Shown here piece after piece: positions 53,940 to 64,000 of a stretch of DNA of 64,000 bases. Position 1 is the first letter of the stretch; each line of letters opens with the position of its first letter. The position numbers and the translations under genes were made by a program. The notes under the pieces were generated by a model. It worked only from the letters and a program-made list of their open reading frames with translations, was not told the origin of the DNA and did no database searches. The stretch lies in the NCBI GenBank assembly GCA_023052935.1, contig CM041294.1, positions 10,402,414 through 10,466,413 of the forward strand, written 5' to 3'. The DNA comes from Piezodorus guildinii (taxonomy: Eukaryota > Arthropoda > Insecta > Hemiptera > Pentatomidae).

Positions 53940-54602
53940 ATATATATAAATTCCTGAGTATTCTTTCTGTAATAATATCAAAGTTTAACTGCAATATAAT
54001 AGAATATACTCCTAATTTCCTGTAATTAGATTGAGCTGGCTATACTATTTGGGTATTACATAAAATATTTACCTAAGCAATCAACTATTCATTAAACCTA
54101 ATAGCTATATCAATTAGAGCCGATTGTAATTTGAAAGCTAACCGCAAGGCGGTCCAGTGACGGATCTGGAACAAGGAACGTAATGTTCCAAAGAGCTAAA
54201 ACATTAATTTGACGCCACACCCTCGGGCCTCGGCGAAAGTTATTGTGTCTCAACTGAACGAGTCAATCCTGAACGATACCCTTCTCGAAGTCGATTAATC
54301 ATTACTCACTCCATCCTAATTGATTTCTTCTCCTTTACGAAGGAAGTAGATCTTATAGAAGGATACTGTTCCAGTATAATGAGCCGGATAACAGAACCAA
54401 TACATTTGCCTCTTGTACTGGGATCGGTTAAGGTTGCCCATCGTCCTAATGTTTTTAGGCCCTCCACCCATCCCTAAAATCCCAAACCATTCCTACCATC
54501 CTGGAAGGTTTGAACAGCAGTGGTCCGGTCACCTTTTTTTTTTTTTTTTTTTTTAATACGTATATTGTAATCATATAACATAAAGTACTTTTAACTCTAT
54601 CT
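53940..54602. other. Unassigned segment with small LINE scrap
   Basis: Moderate-GC single-copy sequence at 54120-54440, a short jockey-like C-terminal scrap (HPGRFEQQWSGH-like) near 54495-54535, and a T run. Confidence 0.3.
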
Positions 54603-54603
54603 T

Positions 54604-54898
54604 GGGATTACTTGTAGCTGGGTGGTTAGCGTAACAGCCTCCTATGCCAAAGGTCAGGGGTTCAAACCCGCAGGTGGTCCTAGGATTTTTTAATGGGAGT
54701 AAAAAATCCTTAGTTACGCCGTCCTTCGGAGGGGACGTTAAAAGGTGGTCCCGAGCCTGTGCGATGTCAGGTACTCGTTAAAGATCCCTATCCTAATAAA
54801 ACCTGGATAGGCAAAATTTAGCACCCCACCGTAGCATCGTCCGATTAGCCATAGTAGCATAAAGTGACGTTAAATAAATAAACAAACAAACAACAAAC
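54604..54898 (+). mobile_element. tRNA-derived SINE with 11-base TSD
   Basis: Intact promoter boxes and body; AACTCTATCTT at 54593-54603 and 54899-54909. Confidence 0.9.
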
Positions 54899-54914
54899 AA
54901 CTCTATCTTAATTT

Positions 54915-55675
54915 CATAAATCTTAAATTAATTTATTAATTTTAAAAGTCTGTTTCGCTCACCAGATTTTTTTTTAGAATATATCCATTAGCATTATTCC
55001 AAATAATGAGGATTTGACCTGAATTACTCTGTTTCAAAGTATTACGCGTCTCTAGAGAACACTCTTACACTTTTTACATTAATACAATTACAACACTCTC
55101 AACGGATCAGAAATTAGTCCCACTTGAACAGTTTAAGGATGTTGAATAATTTTGGGAATCCAGGACTGGAAGGATCTACCCTGATTTAATTGCCAGCTCG
55201 GAGGACTGGATTGGAGGATTGGATGCTATTGGATAAGAGGACGCCCTACCCCGGCCCAGCAGCTCCTTCCATGCTAGTCGATCACCAATATCTCATCGCA
55301 ATTTCCTGACCAGGGGTCATTGCACTGTCCGAAACTGCCAAAAGTCTGACCAGGTATTTCCTTCTGAAAACGTATATCACCCTAAGAGTGACCACAACAG
55401 TGAGCGGAGCGTCGATGAGCGGCACTCAATAAAAAAAATCTCTCTAAAATTAAACTTTATCACATGCTTTAAAAAAATGCTGATTACACGAAAAAAACTA
55501 TATAGAAGCACATACACTGAGAAACAATTCTTTATTGAGTAATTTTACAATCAGTCCAATTTAGGACATTTTTAATAGTGATAAAGTGCAACATTCATAC
55601 TACATTCACACGATATATACAAAATAATAAATTTATATGATAATATGTGATACAATATACATATACATAAAGATC
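54915..55675. other. Unassigned segment
   Basis: A moderate-GC block at 55130-55430 without recognisable coding signal; AT-rich elsewhere. Confidence 0.3.
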
Positions 55676-55679
55676 AATA

Positions 55680-56795
55680 AAAAATATGTGGTGCGGGAAA
55701 CACATCTTTCAATTACCACGGTTTGTATTATTTATTTAACGTCACTTTATACTACTATGGCTAATCGGACGATGCTACAGTGGGAGTCCTAAATTTTGCC
55801 TATCCAGGTTTTATTAGGATAGGGATCTTTAACGAGTACCTGACATCGCACAAGCTCGGGACTACCTTTTAACGTCCCCTCCGAACGAAGGCATAACTAA
55901 GGATTTTTTACACCCATTAAACAAATTAAGAACCACCTGCAGGTTTGAACCCGTCACCTTTGGCATAGGGGGCTGTTATGCTAACCACCCAGCTACAAAT
56001 GATCCCTCCACGGTTTGTAAAATCAATTTAAGAATTATTACATAAATATTGTATGATTCAGTTTCGTTGGAAACATATGTTATTGATTAAATAGTACAAC
56101 AATATTTGAAATAATCACCTAATTCCATGTCGTTTTCATCTTTTAGCATTTTGTTTTACAGCTTTTTATATAAGATAACATTTTTTCTAAAATCTTTAGC
56201 TATCCAAAGGTATATTATGAATATATAATAAAGGTATGTTCAAAAACAAAACAAATTAACCTAACAAATTTTTTGGGTTCTTTTCTCCTTTAGTGTGTGT
56301 TATCAAAGTCAGTCACCTTTCTCAGCTTTGCTAAAAAAAACGCTGAATATAGATATGTTTAATTTGTTTATATCTAAAAAATTAAAGATACGTTAGAGGA
56401 AGAAAGTTTAAACTATCGGTATTTAATTCATGTCAGACTATTTCAATCAGAATGAAACTTATATCACATTAAAGTCCATTAAATTATAGATCTTTATAGC
56501 GAGTTAAATGAAAATCGTTAGAGTTGTTTTTCAGAAAATTGTAAAAAGGTGCAAATGCATGATTCCGGTCAGCCGACTTCGATGGAAAAGTTACTATAAC
56601 ATCTCGGGAGTAGAGTTGTCTTAAATATAAAATTTTAATTGAAAACACACATATACATCCAGAAATTTTTGCGAGACTTGGTTATTTGGACCCAGAAGAT
56701 CTTAAAACGTGTATTTTCGTTGAAATGTGGGATTCGAATATTTTCACGAACGCAATACTTTCCCTCATTATATATTTAATATATAGGCAAGTGAA
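55680..56795 (+). repeat. Rep-A copy 10, with SINE inserted
   Basis: Head GTGGTGCGGGAAACACATC and tail AGGCAAGTGAAAGTAAA. The SINE at 55728-56007 has inserted near the head. Confidence 0.65.
55728..56007 (-). mobile_element. tRNA-derived SINE with 12-base TSD
   Basis: CCACGGTTTGTA flanks it at 55716-55727 and 56008-56019, within Rep-A. Confidence 0.85.
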
Positions 56796-56934
56796 AGTAA
56801 AAATAAAGAAGTTTAATTTTCTCGTAAAATGAATTATTATTTTTTAGTATATGGATTTTCCAAACAATGACCAGTATTGTATTTTCTTGAAGGCTCTTCC
56901 ACTTGATACAACCTCTGTATCAGGTCCTGATATC

Positions 56935-57105
56935 CTGATACAGTAACGTCAGAAAGATCGCCACTCTTTCTGCTCCTAAATATATATTTTGTCTTATCCC
57001 TATTTATTTACCTTAAGCCCAACATGTTAACCCGTTTTCATTAACCTACTTGTATTTAGTTGTATAGTTTCCGTGTCTTCGCCTAGCAGTATCGAATCAT
57101 CGGCG
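56935..57105 (-). mobile_element. LINE reverse transcriptase scrap
   Basis: Matches the segment 53525-53690 of the LINE at 52871-53920 (GTATTTAGTTGTATAGTTTC and CGTGTCTTCGCCTAGCAGTA). Confidence 0.6.
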
Positions 57106-57109
57106 TATT

Positions 57110-57714
57110 TACATTATCACAGGTTGTCAGTAAGGCCTGTTTATACAGGAGGCGTTAATTGCATTTTAAGTGTTATCGAATCTTTGGATTGAGTTTGAAA
57201 TATATGGATTCTGGGAACCCGCTACCGCTTAAACCGCCCAAAACTCCTTCAGTATAAAACAACCCTAACTGTTAGCACGCATTTAACATTAGTTACGCTA
57301 ATATCTGCAAAATATACGAAATGAGTACTTCTAAACTTGCAGTGTATATCAATAAGTGTAGCATTGACCCATGCAGAGTGCTGACCACACCACACCCCTA
57401 GCCACACCACTAACCCAGATCCAGAGCTGGGCGGGCCCGGTCGCCCTTCGGGATATTATATAGTGGGTGTGTCCTCTTGCGCAACCCCTGCCTCTGGGAG
57501 GGAACCTTTAGGTTATTGGGACCAGATCTTCCCAAAGACGGCGGGTCGTTATTTAGCCATCATCTGGGCTCGAACGTCGCAATCCTTGGTTAATAGCAGT
57601 GCCGGGAGTGCCGTATGTATATCAAGGGTAGCCTCATCTGAACAAATTACAGCTAATAATACTAACCTTTTCTTTGATTAAAATAAAAATATTTAACACA
57701 TCAAAATATTCACT
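57110..57714. other. Unassigned moderate-GC segment
   Basis: No similarity to other parts of the window. An open plus frame at 57463-57681 is unrecognised and lacks supporting signals. Confidence 0.3.
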
Positions 57715-57865
57715 TCTTTGGAAGTTGGGAGGTCTAGAGGATAGAGCACTGGATTTGTGCTCACGTGACCCTGCGGTATGGATAGAGCACTGGACTACTG
57801 CTCACGTGACCCTAGGGTATGGCTACCCTCCTCGGGCACACTTACCCTCTGTAAACTGTTTTCTC
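57715..57865 (+). mobile_element. tRNA-headed SINE, rearranged copy
   Basis: GGTCTAGAGGATAGAGCACTG followed by a second copy of GGATAGAGCACTGGA and then TATGGCTACCCTCCTCGGGC, as in the SINE body at 13250. The head is duplicated. Confidence 0.45.
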
Positions 57866-58279
57866 CGATTCATTTCAAATTACAATCAGCTGTAATTGAT
57901 ATTGTTATAAACTTTAAATGATAATTGATTCCCATGGAAAATATTCCACTATAGCATCCCTTAAACTTAGTGGAAGCAAATTTGACTCCGATCTCAGGAG
58001 ACTGGAAGTCATAAGTGGAACAATACTCGCTACACTAGAAATAATGATTCTTCTCAAAATTGACTTGCTTTATTTTATTTCATCTAATTAATTATGCCTT
58101 TTATCAGTAATCGAACAAAATGTCTGCTAATCATGATCTATTTAAATTTGGATATTCGTCATAAATATCACATTGAGCATGGCAATACAACAGCACTTTG
58201 ACAATTTACAAAACTAGGGTAAGAAATGGAGATTAAAAATCAAGCATAGCAAGTCCATGTAGTGACTTACATTTACACT

Positions 58280-59350
58280 TACAGGAGAGGATCCCAAACG
58301 TGCCCCACCGGTCTTGATACAATTCTTTTTTGGCGAAACTAGACATCGAAGCATTAGACTTTGCAAAATATTAGGGACCAATGATACCATAGAGTCGCGC
58401 AAAAAATCGGAGAGTGTGCGTTAAAAACATATTATTTAATTTCTCTGGTTCCAATAAAGGTAAACAAATAATTTAGGTGTCAAAATTACCCGATTTCAAA
58501 GAGTAATTGGGTTGTTTCACATGAAATGTTCGTTTTTATAGTTTCTGAAATACATAAAGGATTTTTCAGGTCTCTGTTGTTTTCTTCCGAATGTTACATA
58601 TTTAAAGTAAACAGTTACTAATCCTCTACCTTTGTATTATGAACATTCGATTCTCAATCAATTACCCACTTTTTAGTATACCTCCAAAAATGAACATGGA
58701 AACACGCGATTTTCGAGTAATATTTTTGTACGAATTTAAACTCGGTCATTCAGCAGCTGAGGCCGCTAGAAATATTTGCAAGGCGTTTGGGGAAGGATTG
58801 TTAATGAACGGACCATACGCCGGTGGTTTGCTAAGTTTTCAGCTGGGGATACCGACTTGGAAAACTTGCCTCGAGGAAGATCTCCGTCCGTAATAGACAA
58901 AGATGTCCTCAAATATACAGTAGAAGAAATCCCTACCAAACAGTTAAAGGACTCACAGCAAAACTAAATGCATCTACCGTGTCTCCTTACAGTGCATGTC
59001 CGACTTGTCTCCAACAGATTACCACCTGTTCAGGAATTTAGACAACTTCGTAAAAGGAAAACTTTTTGGAAATGATGGTCAAGTGAAAAGTTGGTTTTCA
59101 GATTTTGTTTCACTTCAAAGCGCAGAGTTTTTCAGTTCGGGGATAAAAAAGTTGGTGTCACGTTGGGAAAAATGTGTAGAAAAGGTAAATACTTCTAATA
59201 AAATTATCTTGTTTTCATATCGTATTTTTAATAAAATCCTTTACCTTGAAAACGGACATTTCATGTGACACAACCCAATAATTCAAGTGTTATGTAAGCT
59301 TATAACCCTAAAAATATAAATAGTCGCGTTAAAACAGTTTTTTTTTTCAT
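58280..59350 (+). repeat. Rep-C copy 2, split by a mariner
   Basis: Blocks AGGAGAGGATCCCAAACGTG and CTAAAAATATAAATAGTCGC match 39690-39955; the mariner at 58507-59278 lies between them. Confidence 0.5.
58507..59278 (+). mobile_element. Mariner element, core-deleted, additional deletions
   Basis: Same family as 33784-34705 but on the plus strand, with TIRs TTGGGTTGTTTCACATGAAA / TTTCATGTGACACAACCCAA and TA duplication. N-terminal transposase (58692-58970) and C-terminal part (58996-59190) are joined by a larger deletion. Confidence 0.8.
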
Positions 59351-59689
59351 GAATCATTAAAATATTTTAGTTTAATAGTTTAGTACAGTTATAAGTTAAC
59401 ATAACACATAAATTTGTTAAAGGCTTATTTTTTTAATTATTTCACTTTTAAATAGGGTAATTTTGAAACTAAAATTATTTTTTTACCTTCGCTAGAAGTA
59501 GAGATATTAAATAAAATGTGGTTTTGGCTCACAAACTGTCCGATTTATTAACAAGACCCCTGGCAAGCGTTGGCTTCCAGATAGTATGCAGATCGGTTAA
59601 TGTATAGTTGCATTTAAAAACATTTCATAAAAATCGGTGATAAACATTTGGGATGCTCTTCTTATTAGACGCGCATCTGCCTTTCAGTT

Positions 59690-60245
59690 TACTTGGACAA
59701 TCACTCTATACCACAATCAAAAACTCTGACGTACTTGGGACTAATGTTTGACAAAGGGAGCACACATCAAGACAAAATGCAAAACTGTAAGCTCTCGACT
59801 ATGACTACTATATTCGATACTGTTATATAGGCACTATTATATTATATATATATTATATTGGATACTGTTATATAGGCACTATTATATTATATATATTATT
59901 ATATTGGATACTGTTATATAGGCACTCTGAATTACCCACCAGAAAGCTGCTTACGTATATATTTATTTATTAAAACCAATATGGACATATTCTGACCAAA
60001 TATACAGACCATCTAAAAAGACACATATAAACAAAAAAATTACAAACCTTTCATTCCAAATTTTTAAAACTAGCGACGAATCACCACCAAATATTTTAAA
60101 CGATACTCTTCATACCGACTTTGGCATTCCGACAAAGTACTTGGACACATTAACAAATTCGTTCGAAACATGGCTACAAATTACATCCCTGACATAACTC
60201 AGCGTAGGCTGAAAAGGTGTTGGATGAGGGACCTCTTAGCCTGAA
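59690..60245 (+). mobile_element. Jockey-like LINE fragment
   Basis: Reads SKTLTYLGLMFDKGSTHQDK near 59725 and LKPIWTYSDQIYRPSKKTH near 59970, interrupted by an AT-rich tandem array at 59818-59935. Confidence 0.55.
59815..59925. repeat. Short tandem repeat array
   Basis: About two and a half copies of a unit of roughly 52 bases containing TTATATAGGCACTATTATAT. Confidence 0.7.
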
Positions 60246-60357
60246 ATAATCGTCTCTTTTTGAGTGTTAGGAGGATGCACCACTGGGTTCTGTCTCCCTC
60301 ATGCCTAACCACGCCATGTTTCCTTGTTCGGAAAATCCCATTTCCTTATTAAATATA

Positions 60358-62535
60358 TTAGGTTGTGTCAGATGAAATGTTCAAGGTAAAGGATTTTTAT
60401 TAAAAATACGATATGAAGAGAGAGATACACTTTATTCATAAATAAATAAATAAACAAAATGATGCTGCCCAACTTAATTGGGTTGCTATGACACAGCATA
60501 CCAATTCTTTCCTACAGGAATATTCTTAATATTTTATCTAACTATAAATACAATTTTTTTTTCCTTTTTTACTCTTTTAAATTTTTTTTTTTCATCCCTA
60601 CTTATTTTATTTTTATTTTATTTATTTTTATTTTATTTTATTTTTATTTTCCTTCTCTACCGTTTTACATTTTAAATATATCTATACATATACATCGAAC
60701 ATTAAATTAAAAAAAAAAAAAAAAACAAATTATATATACATTTAACAACTACATACTAAAAAAATCACACTATCATAAATAAAAACAATACCAAAACATT
60801 CAGCACCCAAAATCAATATCTGTATATATATAAAAAAAAAAAAAAAGTTGTTAAAATTAAAATATAAGTGAACACAGATGCACATGCATGCCCCTCCAAT
60901 TATACCTGTTAGGAGTAGATGTGATAGTGTATGATTCCCAGACAGTCGAGAACCACACTTTCTGCTATCCTTGCTACGTCCTTTATATCGACACCTATGT
61001 CCTCCATGAAGCTCCTTGTTGAACCTGGCACAGCTCCGCGGGCTCCGAACCAAAGGCCTTTTACGTTGAAGTCTCTCTCGCCATGGCTCTCGCGGAACTT
61101 TTCCTTGAGGAAAGGGATACATTTTTCGTAGATTCCTCTCTTTTCCCTTTCCACTTTACTTGCCTGTTCAAGGTCGTTAGATTCATATCTCACGGTGGGA
61201 TCCAGAATGACAGCCGAATTTCCGGTCTTAGGAAATGCCACGATATCAGCATATCGCGTGGATCCATCCGTATCCACACAGTAAACTTCCTCGAAGCAGG
61301 CAAAATCTCGTTCTTTAAGGAGCCTCATCAACTCGTGCTTTACTCTATGGTGACGGCGTGTTATCAGGAGGGAGTTGTTGGGACATTTTCCCAGCACGTG
61401 AGCTGGTGTTTCTGGCTCTCTGTTGCATTTGCGACAGAGGGACCTAACATCTCTGACCTGTCCGCTGACACCTGGGACTCCACGCTTAAGCAAGCAAGAG
61501 GTGACTAACTTGTCCAGGTTCTTATTCAGCTTTGTCACCGCCTCCTCATTGAATCGTAGCTCCCCCGAGAATGAACATCCTAAGTACTTTATGGTTTCAC
61601 CATGCCTCAAAGTTTGGATGCTATCTCCATTCTCAAGGGAGAGCGTCGTTGCTTCCAGCTCTCCTTTGTTGAGCACTATACCCACACTTTTTCCCGAATT
61701 TATCGCTAAACCAATCTCCGCAAGGATCTTTTGTAAGATAATTTTATTCGAAGTATTTACCTTCTTTTTCTACACATTTTCCCCAACGTGACACCAACTT
61801 TTTTATCCCCGAACTGAAAAAACTTTGAGCTTTGAAGTGAAACAAAATCTGAAAATGCACTTTTCACTTGATCATAATTTTCAAAAAGTTTTCCTTTGAC
61901 GAAGTTGTCTAAATTCCTGAACAGGTGGTAATCTTTTGGAGAAAAGTCGGGAGAATATGGTGGGTGCGGAAGAACTTCGTAGCCCAGTGAGATCATGAGG
62001 TACCCATGTATCGAGCTTTTTTACTTTCCCAATACACTTTACATGTCTGGAAACGGTAGATGCACTTGCATTTAGTTGTGCTGAGAGTCCTTTAACTGTT
62101 TGGTAAGGGTTTCCTTCTACTGTATGTTTGAGGACATCGTTGTCTATTACGCACGGAGGTCTTCCTCGGGGCAAGTTTTCCAAGTCGGTATCCCCAGCTG
62201 AAAACTTAGCAAGCCTACGGCGAATGGTCCGTTCATTAACACTCCCTTCCCCAAACGCCTTGCAAATATTTCTAGCGGCCTCAGCTGCTGAATGGCCGAG
62301 TTTAAACTCGTACAAAAATATTACTCGAAAATCGCGTTTTTCCATGTTCATAATTAGAGGTATACTAAAAAGTGGGTAATTGAATGGGAAGCTAATGTTT
62401 ATAATACAAAGGTAATGTATTAGTAACTGTTTACTTTAAAAATGTAAACATTCGGAAGAAAACAAGAGAGACCTGCAAAATCCTTAATGTATTTCAGAAA
62501 CTATAAAAACGGACATTTCATGTAAAATAACCGAA
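60358..62535 (-). mobile_element. Mariner element split by an R2-like LINE
   Basis: Left end TTAGGTTGTGTCAGATGAAA and right end TTTCATGTAAAATAACCGAA, TA on both sides. N-terminal transposase at 62040-62351, C-terminal part at 61757-61996. The core deletion is slightly larger than in 33784-34705. The LINE occupies 60420-61734. Confidence 0.8.
60420..61734 (-). mobile_element. R2-like LINE (restriction-like endonuclease), 5'-truncated
   Basis: A 258-codon ORF (60909-61685) encodes the end of RT (TIKYLGCSFSGELRF), a zinc knuckle CRKCNREPETPAHVLGKC (C-x2-C-x8-H-x4-C) and a restriction-like endonuclease region with ILDPTVRYESND. About 200 residues between RT and knuckle appear deleted. The 3' UTR has AATAAA just before the junction. 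The insertion point is between ATATGAA and AAGATAATTT of the mariner. Confidence 0.75.
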
Positions 62536-62924
62536 TATTTTACAGGTGAAAACAAAAGAACAACTTCTGGACTTAGCACTGTCACCAAATAGCAAACACA
62601 CATACAAAGAAACCCAATAGCCAAATGTAAAAGTTTTTGGACTTTATTTGTACATATTAGTTGTGATCTTTATGAATAAAATAGCGATCTGTTGAGAATT
62701 GATAGCCGTTTCATTTCTTGAAGGCGGTTTTGAGGAAAGTATTCACACTAACACTTTCCCTGCCTTTGTCTTACTTTCTAGTCTGGGACCCTTGTTCATT
62801 TTATTTTTTAAAACATAAGAAATAAGTTACAAGAAATTATATTGTATACCATCTGAAATTGTTGTGGGTGCTTCTGAAAAATTGTTATTAACAGGGAATA
62901 ATCCGAATAAATAATTTTACCGCC
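62536..62924. other. Unassigned spacer
   Basis: A short segment at 62680-62750 (CTGTTGAGAATTGATAGCCG) resembles the Penelope-like terminal module; otherwise nothing. Confidence 0.3.
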
Positions 62925-63222
62925 ACTGCTTGGGTTCGAACCCGGGACCTCGAGAACTGTAGAATAGAATAGAATGAGTTTTTTTGTCTTTGGGGTTCCC
63001 CATACAAATAGAGCCTGGTCAGGCTATACATTACAAACAGCAATTAATAACAGTTATAAAAAGGAACAAATCACAATATGATAATAGATAAGTTTTAAAC
63101 AGCACAGTAGAATAAACAAAATAAACAGAAAGTAACAAATTATTTTTATACAGGTTTATATAAAAATCTTATATAGAAGTATTAAAGTATTTTAGATTTT
63201 AAATAGTCTTTGAAATACAAAG

Positions 63223-63293
<71 letters not shown>

Positions 63294-63385
63294 AATAAAT
63301 TGTAAATTAACATCGGAGAGAATGAATATTAAATATTAAGATTTTAAATGAGAACTGTAGTCCAGTGCTCTATTTTCGAATATTT
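62925..63385 (-). mobile_element. tRNA-headed SINE split by a retro-insert
   Basis: The minus strand reads TAGAGCACTGGACTACAG (63361-63376), then the insert, then GAGGTCCCGGGTTCGAACCC (62936-62956), that is, A-box-side and B-box of one tRNA-like head. Confidence 0.6.
62963..63349 (-). mobile_element. Retro-insert with 11-base TSD and pentanucleotide tail
   Basis: Flanked by GAGAACTGTAG at 62952-62962 and 63350-63360. The AATAGAATAG start is a tandem tail in minus orientation, suggesting a 5'-truncated LINE. It includes an (AT)n tract at 63223-63290. Family unknown. Confidence 0.65.
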
Positions 63386-63389
63386 GCAT

Positions 63390-64000
63390 CAGCAAAGTTA
63401 CATATTTGAGCCTTCTTAATATCAAAAGGTTAAACTTACATTACATAGTAATTAGCTTTTAAAAAACAAAACATTTATTATAACTCTTTAGAATTATATC
63501 TCAATTTATGCTTATTATATTTGCTCTTGAAGTCCTTTATGATATGATAATAATGTACTGATAAGTACACTGGAATATTATAATGATTTTGATTGGATTC
63601 CCAACAATGATATTCTTTATTAACATAACATGAATTTTTTTATAATTTTCCAATTTATTATCTTCTTTTTTTTTTAATTTCGGTTTTGTATTTTAGTATT
63701 GACATGCAAGAAAAGTTCTAGAAAGAAGTAGAAAAAAAAAACCGCCATATAAGCTCATAAAAGGTATAGTTAACTAAAGAATTGTAAAAAATCGTAAAAA
63801 CAAAATAAAAAAAAATTAAGTAATATTTCAAACGAGTAACTGACATGCTTCTCGACATATTCAGTTTTGAATTGATTTAAAACTGAATTTCCATAACTCC
63901 ATAGAAACCTGAGCGAACTACTTATGAAAAATCTAAAGCACCCAACTCACCTCCGTTGTAACAAAATCAATTAAAGAACTTTTAAATGAAGTTCGAGATG
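63390..64000. other. AT-rich spacer to window end
   Basis: No gene or repeat recognised. Confidence 0.4.

Noticed and set aside
59815..59935. Tandem array as a satellite or regulatory array
   Set aside because: Only two to three units, lying within a LINE relic; likely local slippage.
61083..61791. Plus-strand ORFs of 122 and 141 codons
   Set aside because: Antisense to the R2-like endonuclease coding sequence.
4850..63290. CRISPR-like or other regularly spaced repeats
   Set aside because: Short repeats found are microsatellites or dispersed mobile elements; no regular spacer structure.

Overview
This is a eukaryotic, AT-rich, intron-bearing window with a very high load of transposable elements. 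Many small nested mobile elements, tRNA-derived SINEs, mariner, PIF/Harbinger and Penelope-like elements, and an insect-type heme peroxidase gene point to an insect genome. A hemipteran is possible, but that is a guess. No prokaryotic features (operons, ribosome binding sites, CRISPR) are present.

Only two host genes are convincing, both on the minus strand. (1) A heme peroxidase of the peroxidasin/chorion-peroxidase type runs from 42400 down to its stop at 19141. I can place 14 exons with consistent splice phases (about 629 residues); the 5' exons and promoter are not identified. The catalytic residues are all visible, but exons 6 and 7 each carry a single-base indel that breaks the frame. 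(2) A terminal exon of an unrecognised acidic, Ser/Lys/His-rich protein lies at 5936-7549. Its reading frame changes four times. The same pattern in both genes suggests consensus errors in the assembly, though pseudogenisation cannot be excluded.

Everything else is repeats. 0-5 kb: a GC-rich island, a copy of an unclassified 1 kb repeat (called Rep-A here) and jockey-like LINE 3' ends. 5.7-7.6 kb: the acidic gene. 7.7-16.3 kb: LINE and SINE relics and a series of short palindromic elements with hammerhead-ribozyme-like cores. 16.3-19 kb: gene-poor AT-rich DNA. 19.1-42.4 kb: the peroxidase, whose introns hold a Penelope-like element inside a Harbinger inside a mariner (22.1-26.4 kb), LINE relics, three full copies of a 0.75 kb repeat (Rep-B), a palindromic transposon and another mariner. 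42.9-57 kb: a dense mosaic of Rep-A copies, SINEs, a second mariner family and a 5'-truncated LINE with target-site duplication. 57-64 kb: two more mariner copies, one split by an R2-like LINE, and a tRNA-headed SINE split by a retro-insert.

The most notable signal is a set of about 15 hammerhead-ribozyme-like motifs (CTGANGA, stem II, GAAACGTH) in several unrelated repeat families. Their stem I arms differ between families but still pair, which is covariation evidence for functional RNA. Several of them sit as outward-facing inverted pairs in short palindromic elements.
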